Source of the DNA: Geomonas diazotrophica
GTDB lineage: Bacteria; Desulfobacterota; Desulfuromonadia; Geobacterales; Geobacteraceae
DNA length: 64,000 nt
NCBI RefSeq assembly: GCF_018919385.1
Contig: NZ_JAHLMF010000006.1
Span: 280,755 to 344,754 of the forward strand
Direction of reading: 5' to 3'
A model generated the notes under the pieces. It was not told where the DNA came from, made no database searches, and was given only the letters and a program-made list of their open reading frames with translations. The position numbers were made by a program, and so were the translations under genes. This document shows positions 45,580-56,910 of this stretch, piece by piece. Every line of letters begins with the position of its first letter. Position 1 is the first letter of the stretch.

Positions 45580-46323
45580 ATGTCAGGTCATAATAAATGG
45601 AGTACCATCAAGCACAAGAAAGGCGCCGCGGATGCCAAACGCGGCAAGATATTCACCAAGCTGATCAAGGAAATCACCGTTGCCGCGAAGCTCGGCGGTG
45701 GCGACCCCGATGGGAACCCGCGCCTGAGAACTGCTATCGATAAGGCAAAAGGCGAGAACATGCCCAAGGACAACGTCGAGCGCGCCATCAAGAAGGGCGT
45801 CGGCGGGATGGAAGGCGTGACCTACGAGGAGACCACCTACGAAGGGTACGGTCCGGGCGGCACCGCGGTGCTGGTGGAGGTCATGACCGACAACCGCAAC
45901 CGCACCGTTTCCGATGTCAGGAGCACCTTCTCCAAGTGCAACGGCAACATGGGCGAGACCGGCTGCGTTTCCTGGCTCTTCGACAAGAAGGGGCTCCTGG
46001 TGTACCCGAAGAGCACCGACTTCGACAAACTCTTCGAAGCCGCCATCGAGGCCGGCGCCGACGACGTCGTGGATGAAGAAGAGCAGTACGAAGTGCTGAC
46101 CGACCCGACCGCGTTCCACCAGGTGAAGACCGCGCTCGAAGCGGCAGGGTTCAAACCGGAGTCCGCGGAGATCACCATGATCCCGCAGACCATGGTCAAA
46201 CTGGAAGGGAAGAACGCCGAGAACATGCTGAAGCTCATGGACCGTCTCGAGGACAACGACGACGTCCAGAACGTCTACGCCAACTTCGACATCTCCGCCG
46301 AGGACATGGAAAAGATGATGTAG
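45580..46323 (+). CDS. yebC: YebC/PmpR/TACO1 family protein
   Basis: A 247-residue protein. [20 protein letters not shown] at the start, [20 protein letters not shown] (residues about 25-44), [14 protein letters not shown] and [13 protein letters not shown] are invariant family segments. YebC members were annotated as transcription regulators; recent work shows that at least some bind ribosomes and help translation of polyproline stretches. It heads the conserved yebC-ruvC-ruvA cluster. A GGAAAGGAAGC site precedes the ATG, and a MITE-like inverted repeat separates it from ruvC. Confidence 0.95.
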   Translation: MSGHNKWSTIKHKKGAADAKRGKIFTKLIKEITVAAKLGGGDPDGNPRLRTAIDKAKGENMPKDNVERAIKKGVGGMEGVTYEETTYEGYGPGGTAVLVEVMTDNRNRTVSDVRSTFSKCNGNMGETGCVSWLFDKKGLLVYPKSTDFDKLFEAAIEAGADDVVDEEEQYEVLTDPTAFHQVKTALEAAGFKPESAEITMIPQTMVKLEGKNAENMLKLMDRLEDNDDVQNVYANFDISAEDMEKMM

Positions 46324-46385
46324 CAAAAGCAGGTTGTTTGTGGTACTAAGAGCGCGGGCACTCCCCGCGCTTTTTTTATTGAATC

Positions 46386-46520
46386 AAACCACTGGCCACG
46401 GAGAAAATCTGAGGATATCTGAGAAAGGCAAAGTCTTGAGAAACAGACTAAAACATCTTTAGAGCCTTTTGCTTTTGGGTTTCTTCGAAGTTCTCAGATT
46501 TTCTCCGTGGCTAATGGTTT
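46386..46520. repeat. MITE-like inverted repeat between yebC and ruvC
   Basis: The arms 46395-46413 (GCCACGGAGAAAATCTGAG) and 46493-46511 are perfect 19-base inverted copies. Allowing two mismatches they extend to about 28 bases. The 80-base centre is AT-rich, unlike its surroundings, and has no gene. The total size (about 130 bases) fits a miniature inverted-repeat element. Confidence 0.75.
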
Positions 46521-46532
46521 TAAGGTTTTGAC

Positions 46533-47027
46533 ATGATCATTCTCGGCATAGACCCCGGCTCCCGCAAGACAGGCTACGGCCTCATCTCCAAGCAGGGAAA
46601 CCGCCTGGTCCACATCGACAACGGCGCCATCTTCACCCAGAGCGCAAAAGACTTCCCGCAACGTCTGGAGAAGATCTTCACCGGCCTCTCCGCGATCATC
46701 GCCGAGTACCAGCCGGAAGTGGTGGCGGTCGAGGACGTCTTTTTGGCCAAGAACGCGATGAGCGCCCTCAAACTGGGGCAGGCGCGCGGAGCCGCCATCG
46801 TCGCTGCCGTCAACGTGGGGCTCCCCGTCCACGAGTACACCGCAATGCAAGTGAAGCAGGCGGTGGTCGGCACCGGACGCGCCGAAAAGACCCAGGTGCA
46901 GCAGATGATCAAGGCGCTCTTGAACCTCCCCGAGGTGGCCCAGGAAGACGCCTCCGATGCCCTGGCCGTCGCCATCTGCCACGCCCACTCCGCCGGAATA
47001 GGTAGCTTATTGAAAAGCCTCAGGTAG
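46533..47027 (+). CDS. ruvC: Holliday junction endonuclease RuvC
   Basis: A 164-residue nuclease that resolves Holliday junctions with RuvAB. Catalytic acids are visible: Asp-7 in [15 protein letters not shown], Glu near 66 in VVAVEDVF, and the C-terminal pair in [13 protein letters not shown]. The ATG follows the MITE-like element by 12 bases, with AAGGTTTTGAC as a weak ribosome-binding site. It lies 83 bases before ruvA. Confidence 0.95.
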   Translation: MIILGIDPGSRKTGYGLISKQGNRLVHIDNGAIFTQSAKDFPQRLEKIFTGLSAIIAEYQPEVVAVEDVFLAKNAMSALKLGQARGAAIVAAVNVGLPVHEYTAMQVKQAVVGTGRAEKTQVQQMIKALLNLPEVAQEDASDALAVAICHAHSAGIGSLLKSLR

Positions 47028-47110
47028 GGAACCGGCGGCGGGCCGTGCGTCCGGCAACGTCCCGTTGTCCATTAACCATCGTCAATTGTCACTTGAAGCA
47101 AGAGGTTTAG

Positions 47111-47710
47111 ATGATCGCCCTTCTCACCGGCAAGATCGCGCACAAGGCCCCCGACTACGTCATCCTGGACGTGAACGGCGTGGGCTACCAGGTCTTCATC
47201 CCCTTCTCCACCTACTACGCCCTTCCCGCCGAAGGGAGCACGACGACCCTGCAGGTCCACACCTCCGTGAAGGAGGACGCCATCAACCTGTACGGCTTCC
47301 GCACCCAGCAGGAAAAGGAGCTGTTCCAGCTGCTGATCGGCGTCTCCGGGGTCGGTCCCAAGCTTGCCAACAGCATCCTCTCCAACAGCGAGCCGGCGGA
47401 GCTCTCCGAGTCGCTGGTGAGCGGCAACATCGCCAGGCTTTCCGCCATTCCGGGTATCGGCAAGAAAACCGCCGAGCGCTTGGTGCTGGAACTCAAGGAG
47501 AAGATGAAGAAGCTGGGAATGACACACGCTGCCACGGGGGTTGCTGCCGCGCCGGCCAAGCCGGAGATACGCGAGGATATCCTGTCCGCGTTGATCAACC
47601 TGGGCTACAAGGAGAATGTAGTACAAAAAGCACTGGCAGAGCTCAAATTTCCCGAGGATGCCACCGTTGAGTCGCTTCTTAAGCAGGCACTCAAGAAATT
47701 GATGAAATAA
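47111..47710 (+). CDS. ruvA: Holliday junction DNA helicase subunit RuvA
   Basis: A 199-residue protein that binds four-way junctions as a tetramer and loads RuvB. The OB fold (MIALLTGKIAHKAPDYVILD), two helix-hairpin-helix units (VSGVGPKLANSIL and IPGIGKKTAERLVLEL) and the C-terminal RuvB-binding three-helix domain (EDILSALINLGYKENVVQKA) are all present, separated by a short Ala/Pro linker. It is cotranscribed with ruvC. ruvB is not next; it lies 3.8 kb downstream. Confidence 0.96.
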   Translation: MIALLTGKIAHKAPDYVILDVNGVGYQVFIPFSTYYALPAEGSTTTLQVHTSVKEDAINLYGFRTQQEKELFQLLIGVSGVGPKLANSILSNSEPAELSESLVSGNIARLSAIPGIGKKTAERLVLELKEKMKKLGMTHAATGVAAAPAKPEIREDILSALINLGYKENVVQKALAELKFPEDATVESLLKQALKKLMK

Positions 47711-47714
47711 AATG

Positions 47715-47744
47715 GAGCCGGAGCATGAAAAACCGCTCCGGCTC
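47715..47744 (+). terminator. Hairpin after ruvA
   Basis: GAGCCGGAGC and GCTCCGGCTC form a perfect 10-pair stem with a 10-base loop four bases after the ruvA stop codon. There is no T run, so it may be Rho-dependent or only protect the 3' end. Confidence 0.55.
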
Positions 47745-47934
47745 TGACAATTGCAGTTCCTCCCGTCCTCACTCTCATCTCCGTCACCAACTCAAAGTTC
47801 TCCCCTCAAATGTTTCCAGCCACGACCTTCACTGTAAACACTGATGCTCATTGATTGTAGAAAGCCACGAGATATACTAGTCGAGTATTGATCCAATCCG
47901 AGGTTTTGAGTCTCGATCAAGGAAAGGAGAATCC

Positions 47935-48954
47935 ATGCGCGCAGCAATAACGGCGACAGCAGTATTCTTGATGGTCCTGGCAATTCCACTGACAGCTGTT
48001 TGTGCCCCCAGCAAACAGCGAAGCGGTACCGTGACCTTCGCCATAACGGTGACCTCACCCCAGGAAGCTCAAGATGTGAAGATGTGGTTCCCCTACCCCA
48101 CCTCAGACCTAAACCAAAAGATCGACAACCTGCAGTTTAACGGCAACTATTCCACCTTCACCCTGTCCAGGGAACCACAAAGCGGCGCGCTCTACCTCTA
48201 CACCCAATGGCGCGGGCCTCAAAAAGAGCGTCGCCTGACGGTGACCTTCGAAGCCACGGCCAAGGAGCGCAAGGTGACCAGGCTCGAGGAGAAAGCTGTC
48301 CCCATCCCGCCCGAGGTGACCAAATACGTGCAATCCGAGTTCTGGATACCCTCGAATGACAAGAAGGTGAAGGCGCTCGCGCGCCAGATCACCAAGGGCA
48401 AGAAGGGGATCCTGCCCAAGGCGCGGGCGGTGTACGACTGGGTGGTCGACAACACCCGGCGCGACCCCAACGTGCCGGGTTGCGGCGTTGGAAACGTGCA
48501 GGCCACCCTGGCAGCCCGCAGCGGCAAATGCGCCGACCTCAGCACGCTGTACGTGGCGCTGGCCCGCGCCGCCGGCGTGCCGGCCCGCGAGGTCTTCGGG
48601 CTGAGGCTGGGGCGGCCGGGGCAGACGGACATCACCGACGGGCACCACTGCTGGGCCGAATTCTACCTCCCCGGCACGGGCTGGGTCCCGGTGGACCCGG
48701 CCGACGTCACCAAGGCCGTGTTGGCGAAGAAACTGGACAAGGCGGGTGCCAAGCCCTACCGCGAGTACTACTTCGGCGCCGTGGATGAGTTCCGCATCGT
48801 GCTGCAAAAAGGGGGGCGGGGCATCGTCTTCAGCGAGGGTAACAAGGAAACGGTCAACTACTTCATGTACCCCTACGCCGAGGTGGACGGCCACGCACTC
48901 GACTACTGCCGCCCGGCCAGCTTCGCCTATACGGTCACCTTCCGTGAACGCTGA
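47935..48954 (+). CDS. Secreted transglutaminase-like protein
   Basis: A 339-residue protein with a signal peptide (ending about VCAPSK). A beta-rich N-terminal half precedes a transglutaminase-like core. The Cys is in SGKCADLSTLYVALARAAG (about residue 197), His in DGHHCWAEFY and Asp in GWVPVDPADV, giving a complete Cys-His-Asp triad. Bacterial members are usually peptidases or amidases in the envelope rather than crosslinking enzymes. AAGGAG precedes the ATG. It lies between ruvA and a hybrid kinase gene, without an obvious link to recombination. Confidence 0.9.
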   Translation: MRAAITATAVFLMVLAIPLTAVCAPSKQRSGTVTFAITVTSPQEAQDVKMWFPYPTSDLNQKIDNLQFNGNYSTFTLSREPQSGALYLYTQWRGPQKERRLTVTFEATAKERKVTRLEEKAVPIPPEVTKYVQSEFWIPSNDKKVKALARQITKGKKGILPKARAVYDWVVDNTRRDPNVPGCGVGNVQATLAARSGKCADLSTLYVALARAAGVPAREVFGLRLGRPGQTDITDGHHCWAEFYLPGTGWVPVDPADVTKAVLAKKLDKAGAKPYREYYFGAVDEFRIVLQKGGRGIVFSEGNKETVNYFMYPYAEVDGHALDYCRPASFAYTVTFRER

Positions 48955-48967
48955 CACCGTTTTTTTG

Positions 48968-48989
48968 GGGGACGGCCGCCGCCGTCCCC
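48968..48989 (+). terminator. Hairpin after the transglutaminase-like gene
   Basis: GGGGACGGC, a CGCC loop and GCCGTCCCC; a T run lies before rather than after the stem, and TTCCCCC follows. Weak on the plus strand. Confidence 0.45.
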
Positions 48990-49058
48990 TTCCCCCGCTG
49001 CACCGCTGTGAAGAAATCGCCCCTGCGTCCCCGGAGTGGCGCACCAGGAGTTCCATGC

Positions 49059-51394
<2,336 letters not shown>

Positions 51395-51398
<4 letters not shown>

Positions 51399-51421
51399 CC
51401 TTTACCTTCAACTGTTATAAT
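51395..51421 (+). promoter_or_regulatory. Putative ruvB promoter overlapping the kinase stop codon
   Basis: TTGACC and TATAAT are 15 bases apart, shorter than ideal. The -35 overlaps the kinase stop codon, and transcription would start near 51428. This supports separate expression of ruvB-hda. Confidence 0.45.
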
Positions 51422-51467
51422 TTGGCTCCCTGCATTCGGGCGGCTCAAGCCGCCGGCAAGGAGAGGT

Positions 51468-52481
51468 ATGACCCGTTTTATCAGCGCCGAGAGATCCGAA
51501 GACGACCTCCTTGAGGCATCGCTGCGCCCCCGGGCGCTGGCGGACTACGTGGGACAGGAAAAGGCCAAGGGTAACCTCGGGCTCTTTATCGACGCCGCGC
51601 GCGGCAGGGGAGAGGCGCTGGACCACGTGTTGCTGTACGGCCCCCCCGGACTTGGAAAGACCACCCTGGCCAACATCATCGCCTGCGAGATGGGGGTGAA
51701 CATCAAGTCCACCTCGGGGCCGGTGATCGAGCGCCCGGGCGACCTGGCCGCCATCCTGACCAACCTGGAACCGCACGACGTCCTCTTCATCGACGAGATC
51801 CACCGTCTCTCCCACGTGGTGGAGGAGATCCTCTACCCCGCCATGGAGGACTTCCAGCTCGACATCATCATCGGCCAGGGACCGAGCGCGCGCACCATCA
51901 AGCTCGACCTCCCCAAGTTCACCCTGGTGGGCGCCACCACCCGCGCAGGCCTCCTCTCCTCACCCCTTAGGGACCGCTTCGGCGTGATCTCGCGGCTCGA
52001 GTTCTACACCCACGACGAACTCGCCTTCATCATCACCCGCTCCGCGCGCATCTTCGGGATGGAGATCGCGCCCGACGGCGCCCTGGAACTCGCGCGCAGA
52101 AGCCGCGGCACCCCAAGGATTGCCAACCGTCTGCTGCGTCGCGTGCGCGACTTCGCCCAGGTACGCGCCGACGGCGTGATCACCCGCGCAGTGGCGGACC
52201 AGGCGCTGGCGCTCCTCGAGATCGACGACATGGGGTTCGACACCATGGACCGCGCCATCCTTTTGACCATCATCGACAAGTTCGGAGGGGGACCGGTGGG
52301 GCTGGACACCATCGCGGCGGCCATCAGCGAGGAGAGCGACACCATCGAGGACGTCTACGAGCCCTTCCTGATCCAGAACGGTTTCTTGAACCGCACCCCG
52401 CGTGGACGCGTCGCCACCGCCGCCGCCTACCACCACTTCGGAAGGGTCGCTCCGGAGCCGCCTCAGGGAAGACTGTTTTAG
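51468..52481 (+). CDS. ruvB: Holliday junction DNA helicase motor RuvB
   Basis: A 337-residue AAA+ ATPase that drives branch migration with RuvA. Markers are [18 protein letters not shown], Walker [16 protein letters not shown] (about 60), Walker [20 protein letters not shown], sensor 1 [19 protein letters not shown] and the C-terminal winged helix ([24 protein letters not shown]). AAGGAGAGG precedes the ATG. hda follows by seven bases. Confidence 0.97.
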   Translation: MTRFISAERSEDDLLEASLRPRALADYVGQEKAKGNLGLFIDAARGRGEALDHVLLYGPPGLGKTTLANIIACEMGVNIKSTSGPVIERPGDLAAILTNLEPHDVLFIDEIHRLSHVVEEILYPAMEDFQLDIIIGQGPSARTIKLDLPKFTLVGATTRAGLLSSPLRDRFGVISRLEFYTHDELAFIITRSARIFGMEIAPDGALELARRSRGTPRIANRLLRRVRDFAQVRADGVITRAVADQALALLEIDDMGFDTMDRAILLTIIDKFGGGPVGLDTIAAAISEESDTIEDVYEPFLIQNGFLNRTPRGRVATAAAYHHFGRVAPEPPQGRLF

Positions 52482-52488
52482 GGGTTCT

Positions 52489-53196
52489 ATGCAGCTTATC
52501 TTCGATTTCCCGGTAGTGCCGCGCTTTTGCTTCGAGAACTTCGTGGTCTGCGGCGGCAACAAGACCGCCTATCAATTCGCGCAGAGGATCGCCAGCGGCA
52601 GCGACGCCGAGAACCTCCTCTACATCTACGGCCCCGAAGGCTCCGGCAAGACCCACCTATTGACCGCCCTCTCCAGCACCATCGACGGCAGGTATTTCTC
52701 CTTCCGCGACGCCGATGCCCTTTACGGCAAGAGCTACGGCAGCGAAGGCCCCTCGCGTCTTGCCGAGCACTTCGCCGGCGCCAAGGCCCTCATCCTCGAC
52801 GACCTGGACCTGCTGCCGGATCGCCAGGAGCTGAGGGTCGAGCTTTGGGAGCTGTTCAACGCCTTCTACAGTTCCGGGAGAAAGATCGCCATATCGGGCC
52901 TTACTCCCCCGAAGGAGCTGCCGCACCTGGACGGGCACCTGACCAGCCGTCTGCTGTGGGGATTGGTGGCGCGCATGGACGTTTCGGACGACGAGTCCAG
53001 GCGCATGATCCTGAAGAAGCTCGCCGAAGACCGGCAGATGACCCTGCCCGACGAAGTGATCGACGAGATGCTTTTGAAGGTGCGGCGCGACATCCCGTCG
53101 CTCGTCTACGCGCTTGAGACCATCAACCGCACCGCCATCGCCACCAAGCGGAAGGTGAGCTTGAGGCTGGCCAAGGAAATATTCAAAAGCAATTGA
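52489..53196 (+). CDS. hda: Hda-like DnaA-related AAA+ protein
   Basis: A 235-residue protein with the DnaA AAA+ core but no DnaA N-terminal or DNA-binding domain IV. The N-terminus MQLIFDFPVVPRFCFENFVV is the Hda-type clamp-binding start (QLIFDF). Walker A is GPEGSGKTHLL and Walker B ALILDDLDLL; SGLTPPKELPHLDGHLTSRL includes sensor-like residues. Hda stimulates ATP hydrolysis by DnaA on the sliding clamp, preventing re-initiation. It follows ruvB by seven bases; the pair is probably one transcript ended by the next hairpin. Confidence 0.88.
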   Translation: MQLIFDFPVVPRFCFENFVVCGGNKTAYQFAQRIASGSDAENLLYIYGPEGSGKTHLLTALSSTIDGRYFSFRDADALYGKSYGSEGPSRLAEHFAGAKALILDDLDLLPDRQELRVELWELFNAFYSSGRKIAISGLTPPKELPHLDGHLTSRLLWGLVARMDVSDDESRRMILKKLAEDRQMTLPDEVIDEMLLKVRRDIPSLVYALETINRTAIATKRKVSLRLAKEIFKSN

Positions 53197-53200
53197 CGAG

Positions 53201-53230
53201 GGGGACTGGCTCCGCCAGGTGCCAGTCCCC
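53201..53230 (+). terminator. Terminator-like hairpin after hda
   Basis: GGGGACTGGC and GCCAGTCCCC form a perfect 10-pair stem four bases after the hda stop. Only TT follows, so it may be partly efficient. Confidence 0.65.
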
Positions 53231-53255
53231 TTAACGGTGCCGCAAAGCGAAAAGC

Positions 53256-53289
53256 AAAGGCTTCTGAGAGAGCGTCTCCAGAAGCCTTT
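53256..53289 (-). terminator. Terminator-like hairpin after the Uup-like gene
   Basis: AAAGGCTTCTG and CAGAAGCCTTT form an 11-pair stem; an inner GAGA/TCTC pairs in the loop. On the minus strand TTTGCTTTTCGC follows, consistent with ending the gene at 53359. Confidence 0.6.
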
Positions 53290-53358
53290 GCCGTATCAAC
53301 AACGATTGCTCGCCATCACCGGTTTTGGTTCAATTTTAGATTGTTGATCGTCAATGGA

Positions 53359-55257
53359 TCAACCGCCCTTCTTCGTCTCCAGCTCCTCCCACCGCCCGTA
53401 GGCCGAGGCGAGTTCGGCCTCGAGCCTGCCGTAATCGGCGGTAATGGCGGCGACGCCCCCCTCGACCGTGTCGTAGCGGGAGGGATCCCCCAACAGTTCC
53501 TGCACCCCGGCGAAATCCTGCTCCAGCACCTCGATGTTCCCCTCCAGTTTTTCCAGTTCGATCCGCTCGGCGTAGGTGAGCCCCTTCTTGGGCTTCTCCA
53601 CCTTGGCCGCCTGGGCCTCCTTCTTCTCGACCCGCTGCGCGGTTGCCGCCACCCGGTCCGCCTCCTTGCGCTCCCGGTAGTTGCTGTAATTCCCCTCGTA
53701 GAAGACCACCTCACCATCCCCCTCGAAGGCCAATATCGCGGTGGCCACCTTGTCCAGGAAGAAGCGGTCGTGGGTCACCATGAGGACGCAGCCGGGAAAG
53801 GCGGAGATGGAGGCATCCAAAAGCTGCAGGGTCGGGATATCCAGGTCGTTGGTCGGCTCGTCCAGCACCAGCAGGTTGGAATCCTGCAGCATGAGTCTCG
53901 CCAGGATCAGCCGGCTCTTCTCGCCGCCGGAGAGGCTCCCCACCGGCCGCCTGCGATCCTCGCCCGAAAACAGGAAGTCCTCCAGGTAGCCGATCTTGTG
54001 CCTTTTCTCGCCGTTGGCGGTGGTCACGTAGTCACCCTCGCCGAAGAAGTCGTAGATGGTCTGGTTCGGATCGAGCACCTCGCGCAGCTGGTCGAAGTAG
54101 GAGATCTTGGTCTTCTTGCCGACCACGACCTTCCCCTGGTCGGGCTCCTCCTCCCCCATGATCATCCGGATCAGGGTGGTCTTGCCGCAGCCGTTGGGGC
54201 CGATCACGCCGATCCGGTCGCCGCGCTTCATGCCGAAGCTGAGCCGGTTCACCAGCGTCCTCTCGCCGTACCCTTTGACGACGCCGTCCAGTTCAAGGAT
54301 GGTCCCGCCCAACCCCTCCTCGGTGTTGAAGCCGATCTTGAGGTCGCGGCGCGCCGGGCCGGAGACGCTTTCTTCGAGCGCGTGGTAGCGGTCGATCCTC
54401 GCCTTCTGCTTGGTGGATCGCGCCGGCGGGCCGCGCCGAATCCAGTCGGTCTCGGTGCGCAGCAGGTTCAAAAGGCGCGAGCGGCGGCTCGCCTCGTTCA
54501 TGAGCCGCTCTTCTCTCAAGGTGAGGTAGGTGGAGTATCCACCCTGGTAGGAGACGAGGGCGCCGCGCTCGAGCTCCAGCATCCGGGTCACCACCTGGTC
54601 CAGGAAGTAGCGGTCGTGGGTGATCAGCATGACCGCACCCGGGTAGGCCTTCAGGTGCTCCTGGAGCCACTGCGTGGTGTCGGCGTCCAGGTGGTTGGTC
54701 GGCTCGTCCAGGAGCAGCAGCTCGGGCGCCTGCAAAAGGAGCTTGGCCAGGGCGACCCGGCGCTTGGTGCCGCCGGAAAGCGTGCCTATCACCTGGTTCG
54801 GATCGGGAAGCTGCAGATGGGTCATCATCTCCAGCACGCGGTGGTCGGTGTTCCAGCCGCCGTGGTGCTCGATCCAGACCGTGAGTTCCCCCTGGCGGGC
54901 GAGCAGGCGGTCCATGTCGGGTGGGTTCCCCGCCATTTTCTCGGAGAGCTCGTTGAAGCTCGCCATGGCGGCACGGATGGCGGTGAGGCCGCTCTCGATC
55001 TCGGCGGCGACTGTGGCCGCGTCATCGAGCACCGGCTCCTGGCTCAGATAGCCGACCGACGCCCCTCGTTTCATGGCGATGGAACCGCCGTCGCGGTCCT
55101 CGGCACCGGCGAGAATGGTGAGGAGCGTCGACTTGCCGGCACCGTTGGCGCCGATCAGCCCTACCCGCTCGTCCTCTCCCACGGCGAAGGTGACGCCGTC
55201 CATCAAGACGCGGGAGCCGAAGCTCTTGGAAAGTCCGGTGATATCAACAACGTTCAT
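53359..55257 (-). CDS. uup: ABC-F family ATPase, Uup-like
   Basis: A 632-residue protein with two NBDs. NBD1 has GANGAGKSTLL, LSGGTKRRVALAKLLL and LLLDEPTNHLD. NBD2 has GPNGCGKTTLI, LSGGEKSRLILARLM and LVLDEPTNDLD. The C-terminal 90 residues are Lys/Glu-rich and form a coiled coil (RVEKKEAQAAKVEKPKKGLT), the DNA- or RNA-binding feature of Uup. Uup affects transposon excision and ribosome function. Both Walker A motifs are intact, unlike the other ABC-F protein of this window. The gene is convergent with hda. Confidence 0.93.
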   Translation of the reverse strand: MNVVDITGLSKSFGSRVLMDGVTFAVGEDERVGLIGANGAGKSTLLTILAGAEDRDGGSIAMKRGASVGYLSQEPVLDDAATVAAEIESGLTAIRAAMASFNELSEKMAGNPPDMDRLLARQGELTVWIEHHGGWNTDHRVLEMMTHLQLPDPNQVIGTLSGGTKRRVALAKLLLQAPELLLLDEPTNHLDADTTQWLQEHLKAYPGAVMLITHDRYFLDQVVTRMLELERGALVSYQGGYSTYLTLREERLMNEASRRSRLLNLLRTETDWIRRGPPARSTKQKARIDRYHALEESVSGPARRDLKIGFNTEEGLGGTILELDGVVKGYGERTLVNRLSFGMKRGDRIGVIGPNGCGKTTLIRMIMGEEEPDQGKVVVGKKTKISYFDQLREVLDPNQTIYDFFGEGDYVTTANGEKRHKIGYLEDFLFSGEDRRRPVGSLSGGEKSRLILARLMLQDSNLLVLDEPTNDLDIPTLQLLDASISAFPGCVLMVTHDRFFLDKVATAILAFEGDGEVVFYEGNYSNYRERKEADRVAATAQRVEKKEAQAAKVEKPKKGLTYAERIELEKLEGNIEVLEQDFAGVQELLGDPSRYDTVEGGVAAITADYGRLEAELASAYGRWEELETKKGG

Positions 55258-55333
55258 AAAATCTCCAACAAGTCTCTCTAGTAGGCGGTGATCTTACGCC
55301 ACAGGCGTCCACAATCCCCTCTCCCTTCGGGCA

Positions 55334-55354
55334 CCCTCTCCCACAGGGAGAGGG
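55334..55354. repeat. Short copy of the CCCTCTCCC palindromic repeat
   Basis: CCCTCTCCC, ACA, GGGAGAGGG with a related CCCCTCTCCCTTCGGGCACC just upstream (55317). It matches the dispersed family at 23054 and 43013. Confidence 0.6.
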
Positions 55355-55383
55355 GACCAGCGGAAGATTCGTCCGTAATGTGG

Positions 55384-55878
55384 CTAGAATTTCAAAAAGT
55401 CGGCGAGCTTGCCGAAGATGGCTGCCGGGCGGTACTTCTTGGGGATGGCGTAGGTGCCGCTCTTTTTGACCGGGATGGTCATCTGCCCCACCGGGGTCTC
55501 CAGGTCGAGCCCCGCCGCCAGCTGGTAGGGGATCTTGTCCGGGTCCGGCCTGCGCTTGAAGATCTCCAAGAGGTCGGAATAGGTGATGCGGATCGGTATG
55601 CGAACGTCGGTCTCCTCGTTGGCGGGGAAGTTGATCTCCTCCCGCGCCCCCCCCTTGGCCAGGGGCAGCGCCATGATCCTGATGTCATAGCTGTACCCCT
55701 GCAGCTTCACGTCGAAGCTGTTGGTGTTCTGCACACTGAGGTACAGTTCCATCCCTGCGCCGGTCGGGTCCACCGACACAACGTTGAGATCCTGCACGGT
55801 CACCAGCGGGGCGTTGACCAGTTTGCTGCACCCGGAAAGAAGGACGACAAGTAACAAAAGGCAGGCGATTTTCCTCAC
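55384..55878 (-). CDS. LEA14/WHy-domain lipoprotein
   Basis: A 164-residue protein. A signal peptide with lipobox LLSGC gives a lipidated Cys at about 17. The mature domain is LEA14-like: VQDLNVVSVDPTGAGMELYL, VQNTNSFDVKLQGYSYDI and LDLETPVGQMTIP match the WHy beta-sandwich seen in desiccation-related proteins across bacteria and plants. The start is GTG (55876-55878) after AGGAGAG. The role in bacteria is unclear; membrane or stress protection is suspected. It follows the Uup-like gene on the same strand at 126 bases upstream of that gene's start codon. Confidence 0.85.
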   Translation of the reverse strand: MRKIACLLLLVVLLSGCSKLVNAPLVTVQDLNVVSVDPTGAGMELYLSVQNTNSFDVKLQGYSYDIRIMALPLAKGGAREEINFPANEETDVRIPIRITYSDLLEIFKRRPDPDKIPYQLAAGLDLETPVGQMTIPVKKSGTYAIPKKYRPAAIFGKLADFLKF

Positions 55879-55977
55879 AACTCTCTCCTGAAAAAACACG
55901 TCCCGCAAAACAAAGCGGGCGGGTCCCCGAAAGAACCCGCCCACTATAGCACAACCTCAACTCAAACAGCAAAAGGA

Positions 55978-56670
55978 CTATCCGTTGACCGCCACCTGCT
56001 GCATCAGCATGCCCCTTTGCATTTCCCGCAGTATCTCGGTCCTGAAGCCCTTGCGGATCTTGTCATAGGCCCTCGCCGCCGGCCCGGTGCCGCAGTAGAG
56101 CCTCTTGGCGCGGGCCATGTTGCCCCGGGCCATGTCCAGCTTCTCATAGAGCTCCTTCACGGCCGCCTCCGCGCACTTCTCGTCGTCCCACATCTCCTGC
56201 GGGGTGTAGCCGTGGCTTTCCGCCCGCTCCGGCATCAACTGCCAGACCCCCAGGGCACCCTTGGTGGATACCGCTCTCGATGAGAGCTTGTGACCGCCTG
56301 TTTCCGCCAGGGCTATCTCAGCCAGGTCCAGCGGTGTGAATTTCGTTCCCTCCGTCTTTTCGTAGCAGATTTCCGCGAGCCACTTGGCCCGGGCCGGTGT
56401 GGTCCGGCGGGCGAACGTGGCGTAGATGGCGGGAACCAGTTTCTTCCTCCCGTCAAGTTCTGCCGCCTTGGGCAGATCCATCTGCACAGCCGGGGGCGCA
56501 GCGGGGGATTTCTCTCCCTGCTTCTCGCTCCCCTCCGCCCAGGTGAGCAGCGCCCGGTCCGACTCCGACACCGAGGGAGTCACCGGGACCTGCGCCTGCT
56601 GCAGGTGGGACTGGTCGCACGATGCCGTCATCATGAGCACCGCGACCAGCAGTGCAAGTTTTCTTTTCAT
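55978..56670 (-). CDS. Lytic-transglycosylase-like (SLT) lipoprotein
   Basis: A 230-residue protein. A signal peptide with lipobox TASC (Cys about 18) and a Pro/Ala linker precede an SLT-like domain from about residue 85. The segment AEIALAETGGHKLSSRAVST then KGALGVWQLMPERAESHG matches the lysozyme-like core: Glu in ALAETG as catalytic acid, then GVWQLMP. This would cleave peptidoglycan between MurNAc and GlcNAc. The ALAETGG core departs from the usual ESG, so activity is plausible rather than proven. No flagellar or secretion genes are near. Confidence 0.82.
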   Translation of the reverse strand: MKRKLALLVAVLMMTASCDQSHLQQAQVPVTPSVSESDRALLTWAEGSEKQGEKSPAAPPAVQMDLPKAAELDGRKKLVPAIYATFARRTTPARAKWLAEICYEKTEGTKFTPLDLAEIALAETGGHKLSSRAVSTKGALGVWQLMPERAESHGYTPQEMWDDEKCAEAAVKELYEKLDMARGNMARAKRLYCGTGPAARAYDKIRKGFRTEILREMQRGMLMQQVAVNG

Positions 56671-56855
56671 AGATCGCTGTTGAATGGCTTTTGCCGGCTT
56701 TAGGTAGAGATACTAAATGTCGGTAGTGAAGCCCGCGCCAATCATCTCCTTTCATTAGAATCGCATTGGCTCGTCGCCAATCTGAGGTCCTGTTAGTGTA
56801 ATCAAATCCGACTGCATTGCAACTGTTACATTAATTTTATGCAATCATGCCGAAT

Positions 56856-56885
56856 AAAAAGGGAGCCCCGCCCAGCGGACCTCCC
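56856..56885 (-). terminator. Intrinsic terminator after trpB
   Basis: On the minus strand GGGAG and CTCCC close a GC-rich stem (imperfect inner pairing), followed by TTTTTATTCG. It begins about 25 bases after the trpB stop codon. Confidence 0.65.
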
Positions 56886-56910
56886 CCACTAAAGCCTCGA
56901 ATTTTCTATA

